The notes beneath the pieces were generated by a model. It was not told where the DNA came from and made no database searches. It saw nothing but the letters and a program-made list of their open reading frames with translations. This document shows, piece after piece, positions 20,023 to 28,792 of a stretch of 64,000 nt of DNA (the first letter of the stretch is position 1; each line of letters begins with the position of its first letter). The position numbers were made by a program, and so were the translations under genes. The DNA is from Burkholderiaceae bacterium (GTDB taxonomy: Bacteria; Pseudomonadota; Gammaproteobacteria; Burkholderiales; Burkholderiaceae_C), in NCBI GenBank assembly GCA_026125795.1, contig JAHCKM010000004.1, forward strand, positions 682,001-746,000, in the 5' to 3' direction.

Positions 20023-20991
20023 TCAGGTCCCCGCGCCAAAGAACCACGCCAGCGACGTGAACGTCACGAACGACAGCGCGGTCGACGTCAGGATGATGCG
20101 CGCGATGCGGCCGTTGTCGGCGCCGAAGCGCTCGGCCAGCATCGCGACGTTGGCGGCGCTCGGCAGCGCCGCGGTCAGCGTGATCGCGGTGATCTGCAGG
20201 TCGGTCAGCGGCGCGCCGGCGGCGCGCGCTGCCAGCGCCAGTGCGAACACCAGCGCCGGGTGCAGCAGCAGCTTGGCCAGCGCCTGCGGCAGGTAGCGCT
20301 TGCGCGCCGTGCGCGTGTGCGCATGCTGGCCGGCGCGCCACAACACCGCGCCGATGGTGAACAGCGCCACTGGCGTGGCCGCATCGGCCAGCATCTTGAT
20401 CACCGCATCCACCGGCCCGGCCGGACGCCAGCCGAGCGCGCCCAAGGTGCCGCCGAGCGCGATCGCCCACGGCATCGGATTGGACAACGCGCCGCGCAGC
20501 GACCGCAGCGCCGCTGCACGTGCGCCGCCGGCTGCCTCACCGGCCTGCGCCAGCGCGATGCACAGCGAGCTGGTGACGAACATGTCGATCAGGATGGTGG
20601 CGATCATCGGGCCGACGATGGCCGGGCCGAATAGCGCGGCCAGCAGCGGCACGCCCATGAAGCCGGTGTTGGGAAACGCCGTGACGAGCGCGCCGAACGA
20701 GGCGTCCTTCAGGCCCACCACATCGTCCAGCGAGAACGCGATCGCCACCAGCACCATCAGCAGCGCGCAGCCGAGGTAGACACCCAGCACCACCGGGTTG
20801 AGCGCTTCGGCGATCGGCGTGTGGAGGCCGAAGCGGAACAACATGCACGGCAGCGCGAAATAGAGAACGAAGGCGTTGAGCCCCGGAATCGCCGACTCGG
20901 GCAGCACGTGGCGCCAACCCGCCACGTAGCCCGCCAGCACCAGCGCGAAAAACGGCACCGTGACGGCGAGGATCGGCAGCAGCGCGGTCAT
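20023..20991 (-). CDS. AEC family transporter (auxin efflux carrier type)
   Basis: 322-residue inner-membrane protein with about ten helices arranged as two halves, the AEC/PIN-like fold. Family features include 'PCMLFRFG' after helix 2, 'FPNTGFMGVPLL' in the first half and 'ITLTAALPSAANVAMLAERFG' in the second. Bacterial members move malate, malonate or related carboxylates, but specificity is not predictable here. The start at 20991 gives a correct first helix. It lies 14 bases downstream of phoD on the same strand, so the two may be co-transcribed, though their functions are not obviously linked. Confidence 0.88.
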   Translation of the reverse strand: MTALLPILAVTVPFFALVLAGYVAGWRHVLPESAIPGLNAFVLYFALPCMLFRFGLHTPIAEALNPVVLGVYLGCALLMVLVAIAFSLDDVVGLKDASFGALVTAFPNTGFMGVPLLAALFGPAIVGPMIATILIDMFVTSSLCIALAQAGEAAGGARAAALRSLRGALSNPMPWAIALGGTLGALGWRPAGPVDAVIKMLADAATPVALFTIGAVLWRAGQHAHTRTARKRYLPQALAKLLLHPALVFALALAARAAGAPLTDLQITAITLTAALPSAANVAMLAERFGADNGRIARIILTSTALSFVTFTSLAWFFGAGT

Positions 20992-21005
20992 CGGAGCCCG
21001 CCCGC

Positions 21006-22529
21006 TCAGACCGGCCGGGCACCCGGGTGCCTCGCGTCGACGACGAAACGCGCCGCCACCTGCACCGGGCTGTCGGGCCGCGTGGCATCGTCCACCGCCA
21101 TCAGATCGGCCTGCAGCATCTGCGCGTCGAGTCGGCACGACACATAACCGCGCCGGTCGGAGCGGCCGTAGTGCAGGTGCGGGTTGTGGCGCAGCGCCTC
21201 GGTCACGCGCTCCTGCGCGGCACCGCGGCTCGCGATCGACGTGCCGCAGATCTCGGTGGCCACCACCGGCGAGCGTGGGTCGTCGAAGTCGCGCTTCAGG
21301 TCGGCCACGTAGTGCGCATGCACGTCGCCGCCGAACACCACCACGCCCGGCACCTTGCGCTCGGCCACCGTGCCGAGCAGCCGCTCGCGCGACGCGGCGT
21401 AGCCGTCCCAGCCGTCGGTCCAGGCCGTCGGATCGCTGGAGTTCCAGTTGAAGCGCGCCATCAGAGTCTGCTGGGCGACGAGGTTCCAGTGCCGCTGCAG
21501 ATCCCAGCCGTCGGCGAGCCAGCGCTCCTGCGCCGCGCCCAGCAGTGAACGTTTCGGGTCGAGCAGCTCGGGGCAGTCGCGCAGGCGCACGGTGTTGGAC
21601 CCGCCGCGGCCCTCGCGCGGACACGCCTGCGGGTCGCGGTACTGGCGGTCGTCCAGTGCGTGGATGCGCGCCAGCGCGCCCCAGTCGGTGCGGCCGTGGA
21701 TGCGCATGTCGGCGCCGTTGGGCCGGATCGCCTTCGGAAACGGCATGTGCTCCCAGTAGGCGCGGTAGGCGGCCGCGCGCCGCGCCGCAAAGTCCGGCTG
21801 CAAGGCCTGGCCCTGCAGCCCGGCATAGTCGTTGTCGACCTCGTGGTCGTCCCACACCGTCAGCCAAGGCAGCGCCGCGTGCGCGGCCTGCAGCGCGGGA
21901 TCGCTCTTGTACTGCGCATAACGTGCGCGGTATTCGTCGAGCGTGCGCACGGTGCCGCCGCTGTGCAGACGCAGCGCCGTGGGCAGCGACATGTACTCGT
22001 AGATGTAGTCGCCGACGAACAGCACCAGATCCAGGTCGGACTGCGCCACGTGGCGCCAGGCGGCGTAGTGGCCGTGGTCATAGCGCTGGCAGCTCGCGAG
22101 CGCGAAGCGCATGCCTTCGGTGGCATCCGGCGCGGGCGCCGTGCGCGTGCGCCCGACCGCGCTGCGCTGGCCGAGCGCCTCGAAGCGATACCAGTACCAG
22201 CGCCCCGGCTCGAGCGCCGCCGCTTCGGCGTGCACGCTGTGGGCCTCGGCCTGCAACGCGGTTTCGGTGCCGCGCGCCGCGATGTCGCCGAAAGACTCGT
22301 TGCGCGACAGCTCCCAGCGCACCGGCACCTGGGCCGGCAGATCGGCGCCCATTAGCCGCGTCCACAACACGACCGAATGTGCGCGCGGCTGCCCCGAGGC
22401 CACGCCGAGCGCGAAGCGCGGCACGTCGGCGGCGCGCGCATGGGGCACGAACGGCGGCAATGCGAGAGCGCCGGCCAGTGCAAGACAGTGGCGGCGCGCT
22501 GACGAAAACGGTTGCGGTGGTGTGCGCAT
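21006..22529 (-). CDS. phoD: Alkaline phosphatase D family protein (PhoD)
   Basis: 507 residues. N-terminal signal peptide of possible twin-arginine type (ARR near residue 11, cleavage after ...HARA near 33), then a PhoD N-terminal Ig-like domain (35-130) and the metallophosphatase core: 'FVGDYIYEY', 'WDDHEVDNDY', 'QQTLMARF' and 'FGGDVHAHY' supply the metal ligands. PhoD enzymes are secreted calcium/iron-dependent phosphodi- and monoesterases used for phosphate acquisition. ATG at 22529 is chosen because it opens the signal peptide. It is divergent from rep with a 73-base gap; no Pho box is recognised. Confidence 0.92.
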   Translation of the reverse strand: MRTPPQPFSSARRHCLALAGALALPPFVPHARAADVPRFALGVASGQPRAHSVVLWTRLMGADLPAQVPVRWELSRNESFGDIAARGTETALQAEAHSVHAEAAALEPGRWYWYRFEALGQRSAVGRTRTAPAPDATEGMRFALASCQRYDHGHYAAWRHVAQSDLDLVLFVGDYIYEYMSLPTALRLHSGGTVRTLDEYRARYAQYKSDPALQAAHAALPWLTVWDDHEVDNDYAGLQGQALQPDFAARRAAAYRAYWEHMPFPKAIRPNGADMRIHGRTDWGALARIHALDDRQYRDPQACPREGRGGSNTVRLRDCPELLDPKRSLLGAAQERWLADGWDLQRHWNLVAQQTLMARFNWNSSDPTAWTDGWDGYAASRERLLGTVAERKVPGVVVFGGDVHAHYVADLKRDFDDPRSPVVATEICGTSIASRGAAQERVTEALRHNPHLHYGRSDRRGYVSCRLDAQMLQADLMAVDDATRPDSPVQVAARFVVDARHPGARPV

Positions 22530-22586
22530 CGTGGCGCGCGCTTCATACCACACCCGCGCTGCCGACCTCTGCACAAGCGCGCTGGC

Positions 22587-22592
22587 TATCAT
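22587..22592 (+). promoter_or_regulatory. Putative -10 element for rep
   Basis: TATCAT ends 10 bases before the rep ATG; a start point 6-7 bases downstream would leave a leader of about four bases. No Shine-Dalgarno sequence lies before the ATG. Same arrangement as hemE and apaG in this window. Confidence 0.35.
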
Positions 22593-22602
22593 CGCGCGCC
22601 CG

Positions 22603-24684
22603 ATGAGCACGACATCCACACCCACTCTCAATCCGGCGCAGATGCAGGCGGTGCAGCACACGCGCACGCCGTGCCTGGTGCTGGCCGGCGCCGGCTCGGG
22701 CAAGACCCGGGTCATCGTGCACAAGATCGCGCAGCTGTTGCGTGACGGCTTGCAGGCCGATCGAGTGGCCGCAATCACCTTCACCAACAAGGCGGCGGCC
22801 GAGATGCGCGAACGCGCGCGCGCGATGGTGGGCCCGCGCGCGGCGCGCGAGCTGGTGATCTGCACCTTCCACGCGCTCGGCGTGCGCATGCTGCGCGAGC
22901 ACGGCGAGCGGCTGGGCCTGAAGGCGCGCTTCTCGATCCTCGACAGCGACGACGTGCTGGCGGTGCTGCGCGACGCCGGCGGCACCACCGATGCGGCGCT
23001 GGCACGGCGCTGGCAGTGGACCATCAGCGGCTGGAAGAACCAGGGCCTGACGGCCGATGCGGCCGACAGCGCCGCGGCCAGCGACGACGAGCGTGTGGCC
23101 GCGCGCGTGATGCGGCGCTACGACGAGCGCCTCGCCGCGTATCAGTCGGTCGACTTCGATGACCTGATCGGCCTGCCGCTCAAGTTGATGCGCGACCATG
23201 CAGACGCGCGCGTGGCGTGGCAGCAGCGCTTCGGCCACGTGCTGATCGACGAGGTGCAGGACACCAACGCGGTGCAGTACGAGCTGCTGAAGGCGCTGGT
23301 GGGCGAGCGCACCGCGTTCACTGCGGTGGGCGACGACGACCAGAGCATCTACGGCTGGCGCGGCGCGACGATCGAGAACCTGAAGCGCCTGCCGCAGGAC
23401 TACCCGAACCTGAAGGTGATCATGCTGGAGCAGAACTACCGCTCCACCGGCGCCATCCTGCGCGCCGCCAACCACGTGATCGCCGCCAATCCCAAGCTGT
23501 ACGCCAAGAGCTTGTGGAGCGAACACGGCGACGGCGAGCCGGTCAAGCGCATCGATTGCGACAACGAGGAACACGAGGCCGATCGTGCGGTGGCCTGGAT
23601 CCAGTCGCGCCGAGGCCAGGGCGGCGGCGTGAAGTGGCGCGACTTCGCGGTGCTGTACCGGGCCAACCACCAGGCCAAGGTGTTCGAGCAGGCGCTGCGC
23701 CGCGCGCAGATCCCCTACCAGGTGTCCGGCGGACAGAGTTTCTTCGACCGTGCCGAGATCAAGGACCTGTGCGCCTGGCTGCGCCTGCTGGTCAACAACG
23801 ACGATGATCCGGCGTTCCTGCGCGCGGTGACCACGCCCAAGCGCGGCATCGGTCACCAGACGCTGGCCGCGCTCGGCGAATTCGCGGCCAAATGGAAGGT
23901 GTCGCTGTTCGAGGCGTTGTTCAGCGAGAGCCTGCACACCGCGTTGCCGCGCAAGGCGCTCGACGCGCTGCACGAGTTCGGACGATTTGCCAACGATCTC
24001 GAATACCGCGCACGGCAGACACAGGGCGCCGAGGCGGCACGCGCCTTCCTGATGGACTGGCTGAAGGCCGTCGGCTACGAGCAGCACCTGCACGACGGTG
24101 AAGACCAGGCCCGGTTGGCCGAGGCGCGCTGGGCCAACGTGCTGGACTTCGTCGACTGGATCGCGCGCCGCTGCGGCGGCGAGGTGGCGGCCGACGGCAG
24201 CGGCACCGTGAACGAGGCCGGCAGCGTGATGCAGGTGGCGCAGACGATCAGCCTGATGCAGAGCATCGCCGAGCGCGGCGACGACGTCGACCAGGTCACG
24301 CTGTCGACGCTGCACGCGGCCAAAGGGCTGGAGTGGCCGCACGTGATGCTGGCCGGTGTCAACGAGGGTCTGCTGCCGTTCTCGAGCGAGGCCGAGCCGA
24401 TCACCGCGCAGCGCCTGGAAGAAGAACGCCGGCTGATGTACGTGGGCGTCACGCGCGCACGCCAGACGCTGACGTTGAGCGCACTGAAGCGCCGCAAGCG
24501 CGGTCGCGAGACGGTGGCGGCGCAGCCGAGCCGCTTCATCGCCGAGATGAAGCTCGACGAACACCTGCAGCGCGAGGATCCGCGCGAACGTCTCAAGCGC
24601 CTGCGTGCCGAACTCGCGGCGCGCAGCGCCGCGCCGTCTGATCCTGCGGCGCGCAGCGTCGCGCCGGCGGAGCCGAACGCATGA
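22603..24684 (+). CDS. rep: ATP-dependent DNA helicase Rep (UvrD/Rep, SF1A)
   Basis: 693 residues, normal for Rep. Motifs: Walker A 'AGAGSGKT' (28-35), Ia 'ITFTNKAAAEM', II 'LIDEVQDTN', III 'VGDDDQSIYGWRGA', IV 'QNYRS', V 'TLHAAKGLEWPHV', VI 'EERRLMYVGVTRA'. Rep unwinds DNA 3'-to-5' and clears protein roadblocks ahead of replication forks. The 'DDDQSIY' and 'EWPHV' variants are closer to Rep than to UvrD. The C-terminal 15 residues repeat an Ala-Ala-Arg-Ser pattern. The stop overlaps the next ATG (ATGA), so the YhhN gene is coupled. Confidence 0.95.
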   Translation: MSTTSTPTLNPAQMQAVQHTRTPCLVLAGAGSGKTRVIVHKIAQLLRDGLQADRVAAITFTNKAAAEMRERARAMVGPRAARELVICTFHALGVRMLREHGERLGLKARFSILDSDDVLAVLRDAGGTTDAALARRWQWTISGWKNQGLTADAADSAAASDDERVAARVMRRYDERLAAYQSVDFDDLIGLPLKLMRDHADARVAWQQRFGHVLIDEVQDTNAVQYELLKALVGERTAFTAVGDDDQSIYGWRGATIENLKRLPQDYPNLKVIMLEQNYRSTGAILRAANHVIAANPKLYAKSLWSEHGDGEPVKRIDCDNEEHEADRAVAWIQSRRGQGGGVKWRDFAVLYRANHQAKVFEQALRRAQIPYQVSGGQSFFDRAEIKDLCAWLRLLVNNDDDPAFLRAVTTPKRGIGHQTLAALGEFAAKWKVSLFEALFSESLHTALPRKALDALHEFGRFANDLEYRARQTQGAEAARAFLMDWLKAVGYEQHLHDGEDQARLAEARWANVLDFVDWIARRCGGEVAADGSGTVNEAGSVMQVAQTISLMQSIAERGDDVDQVTLSTLHAAKGLEWPHVMLAGVNEGLLPFSSEAEPITAQRLEEERRLMYVGVTRARQTLTLSALKRRKRGRETVAAQPSRFIAEMKLDEHLQREDPRERLKRLRAELAARSAAPSDPAARSVAPAEPNA

Positions 24685-25358
24685 CACTGGAGCGCTGGCT
24701 GCCGCCGCTCACGCTGGCGAGCGCGCTGCTGGCGATCGCCGGCGGGGCCTGGGCGCTCGACCAGCGCGCGCTGCTGTTCGTGTTCAAGCCGTTGACCACG
24801 CTGTTGATCATCGCCCACGCGTGGCGTCGCGGCGCCGACGCGCCGGTTGTGCGCCGCCTGGTGCTCGCCGGATTGTGGTTCTCGCTCGCGGGCGACGTGG
24901 CGCTGCTGTGGCCGCAGCAAGGTTTCGTGCTCGGACTGGTCGCTTTCCTGATCGCGCACGTGCTGTACATCGTGGCCTTCACCCGTGAGCATCGGTTCGC
25001 CGCCCAGCCGGCGGCGTTTGCGGTCTATGCGTTGGTCGCCGGCACGATCCTCGCGTTCCTGTGGAGCCGCGTGCCGGCGGGTTTGCGCCTGCCGGTGGCG
25101 CTGTACGTGCTGGCATTGACCGCGATGGCGGCGCAGGCCGCGGTGGTGGGTGTGCTCGCGCGCGGCGACGAGGTGCACCGTGCGCGTGGCCTGCTGATCG
25201 GCGGTGCGCTGTTCATGGCCTCCGACGCCGTGCTGGCGATCAACCGGTTTGCGCTGCCCGTGCCGGCCGCGGGGTTGTGGATCCTCGCCACCTATTGGGC
25301 CGCGCAATGGCTGATCGCATCGTGGCTGCCGCCACGCAGCGCCGCTACATCCCCTTGA
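24681..25358 (+). CDS. YhhN/TMEM86 family membrane protein (lysoplasmalogenase-like)
   Basis: 225 residues with about eight membrane helices and almost no soluble part. The pattern 'KPLTTLLII' near residue 37, 'GDVALLW' near 73 and 'GGALFMASDAVLAINRF' near 174 matches the YhhN family; animal TMEM86 members hydrolyse lysoplasmalogen and some bacterial members do likewise, but the role here is unproven. ATG overlaps the rep stop. Its 3' end overlaps the convergent LytTR regulator by 14 bases. Confidence 0.82.
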   Translation: MTLERWLPPLTLASALLAIAGGAWALDQRALLFVFKPLTTLLIIAHAWRRGADAPVVRRLVLAGLWFSLAGDVALLWPQQGFVLGLVAFLIAHVLYIVAFTREHRFAAQPAAFAVYALVAGTILAFLWSRVPAGLRLPVALYVLALTAMAAQAAVVGVLARGDEVHRARGLLIGGALFMASDAVLAINRFALPVPAAGLWILATYWAAQWLIASWLPPRSAATSP

Positions 25359-26151
25359 ACAACCCGGCGTAGCTGCGGCTGACCTCCAGCTTCTCGGGGT
25401 GGCCCTTCACCGCCACGATCTGCCGCCCGCGAAAGTCGCGCGACACGCCGGCCACCGCGTGGATGTTGACCAGCGTCGAGCGGTGGATCTGCCAGAACAC
25501 CTGGGGATCGAGCTCGTCGACCAGCTCCTTGATGGGCTTGCGGATCAGCGCCTCGAGCTGCGCGGTCTGCACGCGCGTGTATTTCTCGTCGCTGATGAAG
25601 AACAGCACGTCGGCCACCGGGATCATCTGGATCGTCGAGCCGACGCTGGCCTGGATCCATTGCAGGTAGCCCGCGGCGCCCGGATGCAGCTGCGCCGACA
25701 GCTTGTGCAGCAGCTGCTGGATCGGCGCACTGGCCGGCGCGTCGGCGGTGCCGCGCGAGGCCAGGCGCTTCTTCAGGCGCTCCACTGTCACGGCGAGGCG
25801 CTCGCGCTCGGCCGGCTTGAGCACGTAGTCGGCTGCGCCTTGCTCGAAAGCCTCGACCGCGTACTGGTCGTAGGCGGTGACGAAGACGATCTCGGGCAGC
25901 AGCGCATCGTCGGGCAGCTCGAGCTGTGCGATCTGGCGCGCCGCCTCCACCCCGGTGAGCCCCGGCATGCGGATGTCGAGGAACACGATGTCGGGCTGGT
26001 GCTGCTGGACCGCCTGGACCGCCTCCAGGCCGTTCTTGGCCTCGGCCACCAACTCGAGGTCGGGCCACACCTCGGCCAGGCGTGCGCGCATCTGCTCGCG
26101 CATCAGCCGCTCGTCGTCGGCCAGCACGGCGCGGTAGGGCTTGGTGCTCAT
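25345..26151 (-). CDS. LytTR family response regulator (AlgR/LytR type)
   Basis: 268 residues: receiver domain (about 5-130) with acidic residues 'ADDE' at 11-14, phosphoacceptor Asp59 ('FLDIRMPG') and Lys in 'LKPAERERL'; then a LytTR DNA-binding domain (about 165-262, 'FFISDEKYTRVQT', 'FWQIHRSTLVNIHAV'). Last gene of a three-gene minus-strand operon with a LytS-type kinase and a small membrane protein. A GTG 9 bases upstream (26160) is an alternative start. Target genes are unknown; relatives control exopolysaccharide, murein hydrolases or motility. Confidence 0.9.
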   Translation of the reverse strand: MSTKPYRAVLADDERLMREQMRARLAEVWPDLELVAEAKNGLEAVQAVQQHQPDIVFLDIRMPGLTGVEAARQIAQLELPDDALLPEIVFVTAYDQYAVEAFEQGAADYVLKPAERERLAVTVERLKKRLASRGTADAPASAPIQQLLHKLSAQLHPGAAGYLQWIQASVGSTIQMIPVADVLFFISDEKYTRVQTAQLEALIRKPIKELVDELDPQVFWQIHRSTLVNIHAVAGVSRDFRGRQIVAVKGHPEKLEVSRSYAGLFKGM

Positions 26152-26156
26152 GGTGC

Positions 26157-26603
26157 TCACGCGGCCATCGTAGTGGAGCGCGGCGCGGGGCGGACGGCGC
26201 GCCACAGCAGCCAGGCCAACAGCCACAGCGGCGACAGCAGCACGAGCAACAGCGCGGTGACCAGCACCAGCGGCAACAACACCGACAACAGCACGATCGG
26301 CACCACCGCGACCAGGGCGACCGCGATGCTGCCCATCGCGACGAACAACACCACCAGCACGGCCAGCGCCAGCCCGAGCGCGAGCATCACCTTGTGCGCC
26401 GGCGGCAGCGCGGCCAGGTTGAGGTCGGCGACGAGTGAAGCGCCGTCGACATGGACCTGCACCAGCGCCGGCTCGAGATGCTCGAATGCCTGCCAAGCAC
26501 CGAGCGCGATCAACGCGACGAGCGCGAGCAGCAGCCACAGCGCCGCGCGCCAGGCCCAGCCCTGGAGCCGGGCGCTGTCCAGCGTGATCGTCGTGGCGTT
26601 CAT
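26157..26603 (-). CDS. Uncharacterised membrane protein within two-component operon
   Basis: 148 residues with an N-terminal membrane helix (about 17-38), a soluble stretch, then a dense run of hydrophobic sequence (about 70-138) that could form three helices. I do not recognise a family. The ATG overlaps the kinase stop by 4 bases and its stop lies 5 bases before the regulator ATG, so it is made together with both. It may modulate the kinase or be part of the signal it reads (inference). Confidence 0.7.
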   Translation of the reverse strand: MNATTITLDSARLQGWAWRAALWLLLALVALIALGAWQAFEHLEPALVQVHVDGASLVADLNLAALPPAHKVMLALGLALAVLVVLFVAMGSIAVALVAVVPIVLLSVLLPLVLVTALLLVLLSPLWLLAWLLWRAVRPAPRSTTMAA

Positions 26604-28084
26604 GCCGGCTCTCCTTCGATGCTCTTGTACGGCACGGTCACCGTCACCGCGGTGCCGCCGCCCGGGTTCTCGCGCACGCTGAGCGTGGCCTTGTGGCCGT
26701 ACAGCAGTTGCAGCCGTTCGCGGATGTTGGCCAGGCCGACGCCGGTGCCGGCGGTGGCCGCCTTGCCGAAGCCGACGCCGGTATCGGCCACCGTGACCGC
26801 GAGCTTGCCGTGCTGCACCTCGGCACGCACGCTGAGGCGGCCGCCCTCGGGCTTGGGCTCCAGGCCGTGCTTGATGGCGTTTTCGACCAGCGTCTGGATC
26901 ATCATCGACGGGAACTCGGCCGACTGCAGTCCCTCGGGCACGTCGATCTCGGTCTGCAGGCGGTCTTCCATGCGCACCTTGAGGATCTCCAGGTAAGGCC
27001 GGATCACCTCCAGTTCGCGCTTGAGGTCTCGCGGACCGCCGTCGCCGGCTTCGCGCATCGTCGGCATCGACGCGCGCAGCAGCGCGATCAGGTTCTTCTG
27101 CATCGTGCTGGCGCGCGCCGGGTCGGTTTCGATCAGGTGGTCGATCGACGCCAGCGTGTTGAACAGGAAGTGCGGCTCGACCTGCGCCTGCATCGCCGCC
27201 ATGCGCGCCTCGACCACCTGGCGCTTCAGCGACTCGGCCTCGGCCGTCTCGGTGGCCTGCGCGGCCTGGGCCTCGGCCTGGATCTGCTTCTTGTAGGTGA
27301 CCTTGATGATCAGCGACGCCACGATCCAGAGAAACGCCAGCTCCGGCAGCGGGTCACCCAGGCGCGTGGTGCGCACGCGCTTGCGCACGACAGCCGCCGC
27401 GTCGCGTGCCTGTTCGGCGCGATCGCGCGCGGCGTCGGCCTGGTCGCGCGCCGCTTCGGCGGCGTCGCGTGCGGACTCGACTTCGTCACGCGCCGCCTCT
27501 TCGATGGCATCGACGATGGCGCGGCGCGCCTCCTCCACCGCCTCGCGCACCGCTTCGCTGGTGGCGCCGGGCGGCAGCCGGATCTCGACCGACGGCGTCT
27601 CGGACGGCGGCGCGCTCGCCGCGGCCGGTGCGCTCGCCGAAGCCGGTGGCGCCTTGGGCGTGATGCGCACGCCGCGCTCGTCAATCGAGATCTCGTAGCC
27701 ATGCTCCCTGCTGCCGGCCTTGGGTTTCTCGATCTTGACGATCGGCTCGCGCGCCTTGCCGGGCGCCTGCGGCGGCGCGGGCGGCTCGGGGTGCGCCGGC
27801 GAAGCGGGGAGCGCCGGTGGAGTGGGAAGCGCCGGCGGCGTAGGGAGCGTCGGCGGCGTGGGCGGCTCCGGCAGGTCGATATCGATCACCTCGGACGTCC
27901 GCCAGCTGAACGGCGGCACGTTCTGCAAGATGGAAGCGACGATCAGCAGCAGCAGCGACAGCAGGGTGAAGCGCCACCACGTGATGCTGACCAGCCAGCC
28001 CGCATAGGCATGAAAGGCGCGCACGCTGGCGGCTGAAAAGCGCTGCCACCGGTTGGTGCGCAGCGCGGGGTCGGCAATCGGCAT
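26600..28084 (-). CDS. LytS/AlgZ-type sensor histidine kinase with proline-rich stalk and coiled coil
   Basis: 494 residues. Membrane helix 1 (about 36-55); then a periplasmic part made of a proline-rich stretch (71-108, repeated PTPPALP units), a linker, and an Ala/Arg/Asp-rich heptad region (175-235); membrane helix 2 (about 245-262); then the His_kinase domain with His305 in 'QVEPHFLFNTL' and an ATPase domain ('NAIKHGL', 'DTGVGFG'). ATG 28084 is preferred over TTG 28102. First gene of an operon with a membrane protein and a LytTR regulator. The periplasmic region has no recognised sensor fold and looks like a stalk reaching toward the cell wall. Confidence 0.88.
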   Translation of the reverse strand: MPIADPALRTNRWQRFSAASVRAFHAYAGWLVSITWWRFTLLSLLLLIVASILQNVPPFSWRTSEVIDIDLPEPPTPPTLPTPPALPTPPALPASPAHPEPPAPPQAPGKAREPIVKIEKPKAGSREHGYEISIDERGVRITPKAPPASASAPAAASAPPSETPSVEIRLPPGATSEAVREAVEEARRAIVDAIEEAARDEVESARDAAEAARDQADAARDRAEQARDAAAVVRKRVRTTRLGDPLPELAFLWIVASLIIKVTYKKQIQAEAQAAQATETAEAESLKRQVVEARMAAMQAQVEPHFLFNTLASIDHLIETDPARASTMQKNLIALLRASMPTMREAGDGGPRDLKRELEVIRPYLEILKVRMEDRLQTEIDVPEGLQSAEFPSMMIQTLVENAIKHGLEPKPEGGRLSVRAEVQHGKLAVTVADTGVGFGKAATAGTGVGLANIRERLQLLYGHKATLSVRENPGGGTAVTVTVPYKSIEGEPA

Positions 28085-28280
28085 GGCCCGCAATGTACGC
28101 AACGCCCCGGGGCGGGCGCGCCACGCAGGCGACGCACTGCAGGGCCACGGCGCTCAGGTGTCGCCGGGCGTGACAGGCCGGCAGACCGCCGCACCGGCTC
28201 AAGTGCGCATCACGCGAGGCCGACCCGCACGACGGCGTCACACAGGACCGTGGGGTCCCTTTGGATCGCGAAGCCGGTGC

Positions 28281-28604
28281 TCACTGCAGCACTTGGAGCA
28301 CGAACCCCAGCAGCGCGATCGCCAGCGTCACGCAGAGCACCAGCGTGAGCAGCGTCAGACCCGCGCGGTCGTCTTCGGCCATGTGCACCACCGGGTCGTT
28401 GGCCGGCTCGATCGGGAACACCGGCGCGGCGGCGGGCTGCCAACGCGTGCGCACCTGTGCCAGCGGCGTGGGTGGCACCGTACCGCCCATCACCAGCGGC
28501 TTGGGGCTTGGCGCACGGTCGGGCGGCAGCAACACCGGCCAGGGGCGAAGCGGCCGCTGGCGCGCCGTGCCGGCCATCGCACTCTGGGTTTGCAGGGACG
28601 TCAT
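28281..28604 (-). CDS. Small protein with one C-terminal membrane helix
   Basis: 107 residues; Pro-rich N-terminal two thirds and a single hydrophobic helix at the end (about 81-104). A strong ribosome binding site (GGAGG on the minus strand, complement of 28613-28617) fixes the ATG at 28604. No family recognised. It stands alone between the kinase operon and the C11 peptidase gene, all on the minus strand, with about 190 bases on each side. The topology suggests a tail-anchored protein, N-terminus in the cytoplasm (inference). Confidence 0.6.
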   Translation of the reverse strand: MTSLQTQSAMAGTARQRPLRPWPVLLPPDRAPSPKPLVMGGTVPPTPLAQVRTRWQPAAAPVFPIEPANDPVVHMAEDDRAGLTLLTLVLCVTLAIALLGFVLQVLQ

Positions 28605-28770
28605 GGTGGTACCTCCGTGGTCCGCCTGAAACATCAGCGGGTTGGAGGCATTGCACCGGAGACGGCGTCGCATTGCGACGCAACCCTGCTACAGGGCGGA
28701 TGTTCAAAAGTAGACGATCGGCAGACGATCGGGCGGCCGGCGGAGCGATCCCGGGCCACCGAGCCGTCGG

Positions 28771-28789
28771 CTCGCCGCAAGGCGGCGAG
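28771..28789 (-). terminator. Stem-loop after the C11 peptidase gene
   Basis: Perfect 8-base stem CTCGCCGC / GCGGCGAG with a 3-base loop, 3 bases after the peptidase stop. No U-run follows, so it may protect the mRNA end or act with Rho rather than be an intrinsic terminator. Confidence 0.4.
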
Positions 28790-28792
28790 GTG

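Noticed and set aside
27720..27880. CRISPR-like short repeats around 27780-27880
   Set aside because: These are degenerate codon repeats encoding the proline-rich stalk of the kinase (PTPPALP units), with no spacers.
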